Part shown: positions 44,544 to 45,218 of the stretch, piece after piece
Layout of the letters: each line of letters starts with the position of its first letter
How positions within the stretch are numbered: the first letter of the stretch is position 1
DNA from: JAEKLB01 sp050249235
GTDB taxonomy: Bacteria; Actinomycetota; Acidimicrobiia; Acidimicrobiales; CADCSY01
Reading direction: 5' to 3'
DNA length: 45,218 nt
Assembly (NCBI GenBank): GCA_050249235.1
Contig: JBFWQW010000012.1
Location: 1 to 45,218, forward strand
Notes under the pieces: generated by a model
What the model saw: the letters and a program-made list of their open reading frames with translations, nothing else
Told to the model about the DNA's origin: nothing
The model's database searches: none
Position numbers and translations under genes: made by a program

Positions 44544-44828
44544 TCTGACGGGCTGCCTGGCACGAGCCCCCGGTCGCCCCGCTCGTCCGGGATCGACATC
44601 GCCGGGTCACCCCACCCGTCCTCGAAGGTCTCGTACGAGAGGGAAGCCGTCGAGGTGACGGCTGCCGACGGCACCGAGCGGACGGTGAGCGCGTCGAACC
44701 ATCGCTCCAAGGCCCCTCGTGCGCCAGCTCGATGCCCTTTGAGCAGTGCCCGGCACGGTCTCGCGGCGGTCCCGCGGCTGGTCGCACAACCGGGGACCGG
44801 GGTTCGCCCGCGGTGGCACACTGCGGCC

Positions 44829-45218
44829 GTGCCGTCGCCAGACCCGAAGGCCGATCTCCACGAGTACCTCCGGACCGGCCGCGAGGTGATGCTCTGGAAG
44901 CTCGACGGGCTGACGGAGTACGACAGGCGCCGACCCCTGGTGCCGACCGGAACGAACCTGCTCGGGCTCGTCCGCCACGTCGCCACCATCGAGACGGGCT
45001 ACTTCGGGCTCGTCTTCGGGCGACCGTTCCCCGAGGCGCTGCCCTGGATGGAGGACGGCGAGCCGAACGGCGACCTGTGGGTCCGGGCCGGCGAGTCGTC
45101 GTAAGGCGTCGTCGCTTTCAGCCGGCGGGCTTGGGCCCATGCTGACGCAACCATCGAGGAGCTCGCGATCGATGATGTCGGAGAGGTGCCGTGGTGGCTG
45201 GTAGGGGACCGGGAGCTC
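44829..45218 (+). pseudogene. DinB-family protein interrupted by an in-frame TAA and cut by the window end
   Basis: From GTG 44829: DLHEYLRTGREVMLWKLDGL, TNLLGLVRHVATIETGYFGL (helix with metal His) and LPWMEDGEPNGDLWVRAGESS, then TAA at 45102-45104. The same frame goes on with GVVAFSRRAWAHADATIEEL and DVGEVPWWLVGDREL, which is the next conserved part of DinB/DUF664 proteins. The stop is therefore a nonsense codon, not a frameshift; a single base change (for example GAA to TAA) explains it. A weak CACACT lies 6 nt before the GTG. DinB proteins are four-helix-bundle, metal-binding, often thiol (mycothiol) transferases. Confidence 0.75.

Noticed and set aside
44544..44828. Minus-strand gene fragment (YETFEDGWGDP region) between GNAT and DinB
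   Set aside because: No start, Shine-Dalgarno or recognisable domain, and it continues as antisense of flanking genes. It might be a gene remnant, but nothing supports it. The region otherwise shows nothing.
45102..45104. Recoded stop codon in the DinB gene
   Set aside because: It is TAA, not TGA or TAG, so selenocysteine or pyrrolysine insertion does not apply. Treated as a nonsense lesion.

Overview
The window is very GC-rich (about three quarters G+C by eye), densely coding on both strands, and full of acyl-CoA and ketoacid catabolism. Gene content (a Mycobacterium-like leucine/itaconate gene set, an LLM flavin oxidoreductase, several SDRs, crotonases and metal-dependent amidohydrolases, a class F sortase, Lhr helicase) suggests an actinomycete outside the streptomycetes, most likely Acidimicrobiia-like. 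That placement is inference; no rRNA or other marker is present. No rRNA, tRNA, insertion sequence, prophage or CRISPR array was seen. Layout. 1-8 kb (minus strand): the N-terminal half of a 4CL-like acyl-CoA ligase, an Lhr-type helicase, a coupled VOC protein/amidohydrolase pair, and an AcuI-like reductase. 8-10.6 kb (minus): a small operon of a secreted DUF4397 protein, a class F sortase broken by one extra base, and a cobalamin-binding regulator with the W-x9-E-H signature of CarH-type B12 photoreceptors but an excisionase-type DNA-binding domain. 10.9-13 kb (minus): an NDP-forming acyl-CoA synthetase. 13.1-17 kb (plus): a beta-oxidation-like operon (crotonase, SDR, crotonase, DUF35 Zn-ribbon/OB protein, SDR). 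17-19 kb: a divergent Lrp-type regulator and amidohydrolase. 19.1-28.3 kb (plus): branched-chain ketoacid dehydrogenase E1a-E1b-E2-E3, then acyl-CoA carboxylase beta subunit, acyl-CoA dehydrogenase, MaoC hydratase and CitE-like lyase. This matches the leucine/itaconate locus of M. tuberculosis but has its own E3 and no biotin-carboxylase subunit here. 28.3-34 kb: an autoregulated-looking HTH/Clp-N protein, a cysteine-rich protein, a HI0933-like flavoprotein, an amidase, an SDR and a SnoaL-like protein. 34-41 kb: a frameshifted TetR gene, a large tannase-like esterase with a PKD domain, an acyl-CoA ligase, an SCP2-type thiolase and an LLM oxidoreductase. 41-45 kb: a MarR gene diverging from a phosphotransferase over a shared palindrome, a probable selenoprotein, a tandem GNAT protein and a DinB gene interrupted by TAA. 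The most interesting item is at 42701-43348: a thioredoxin-fold AhpC/TSA-like protein whose first active-site Cys codon (of the usual CPYC) is an in-frame TGA. It is followed at the right distance by a SECIS-like hairpin with GGU in its loop. Other points of interest are a 49-bp palindrome carried in frame inside the E3 gene with a second copy between genes, a family of extragenic palindromes built on GTTCTTTGTCG, twin CGTCAA-N7-TTGACG sites over the promoter of the HTH/Clp-N gene, and at least 14 genes whose -10 hexamer lies 6-8 nt before the start codon (leaderless transcription).
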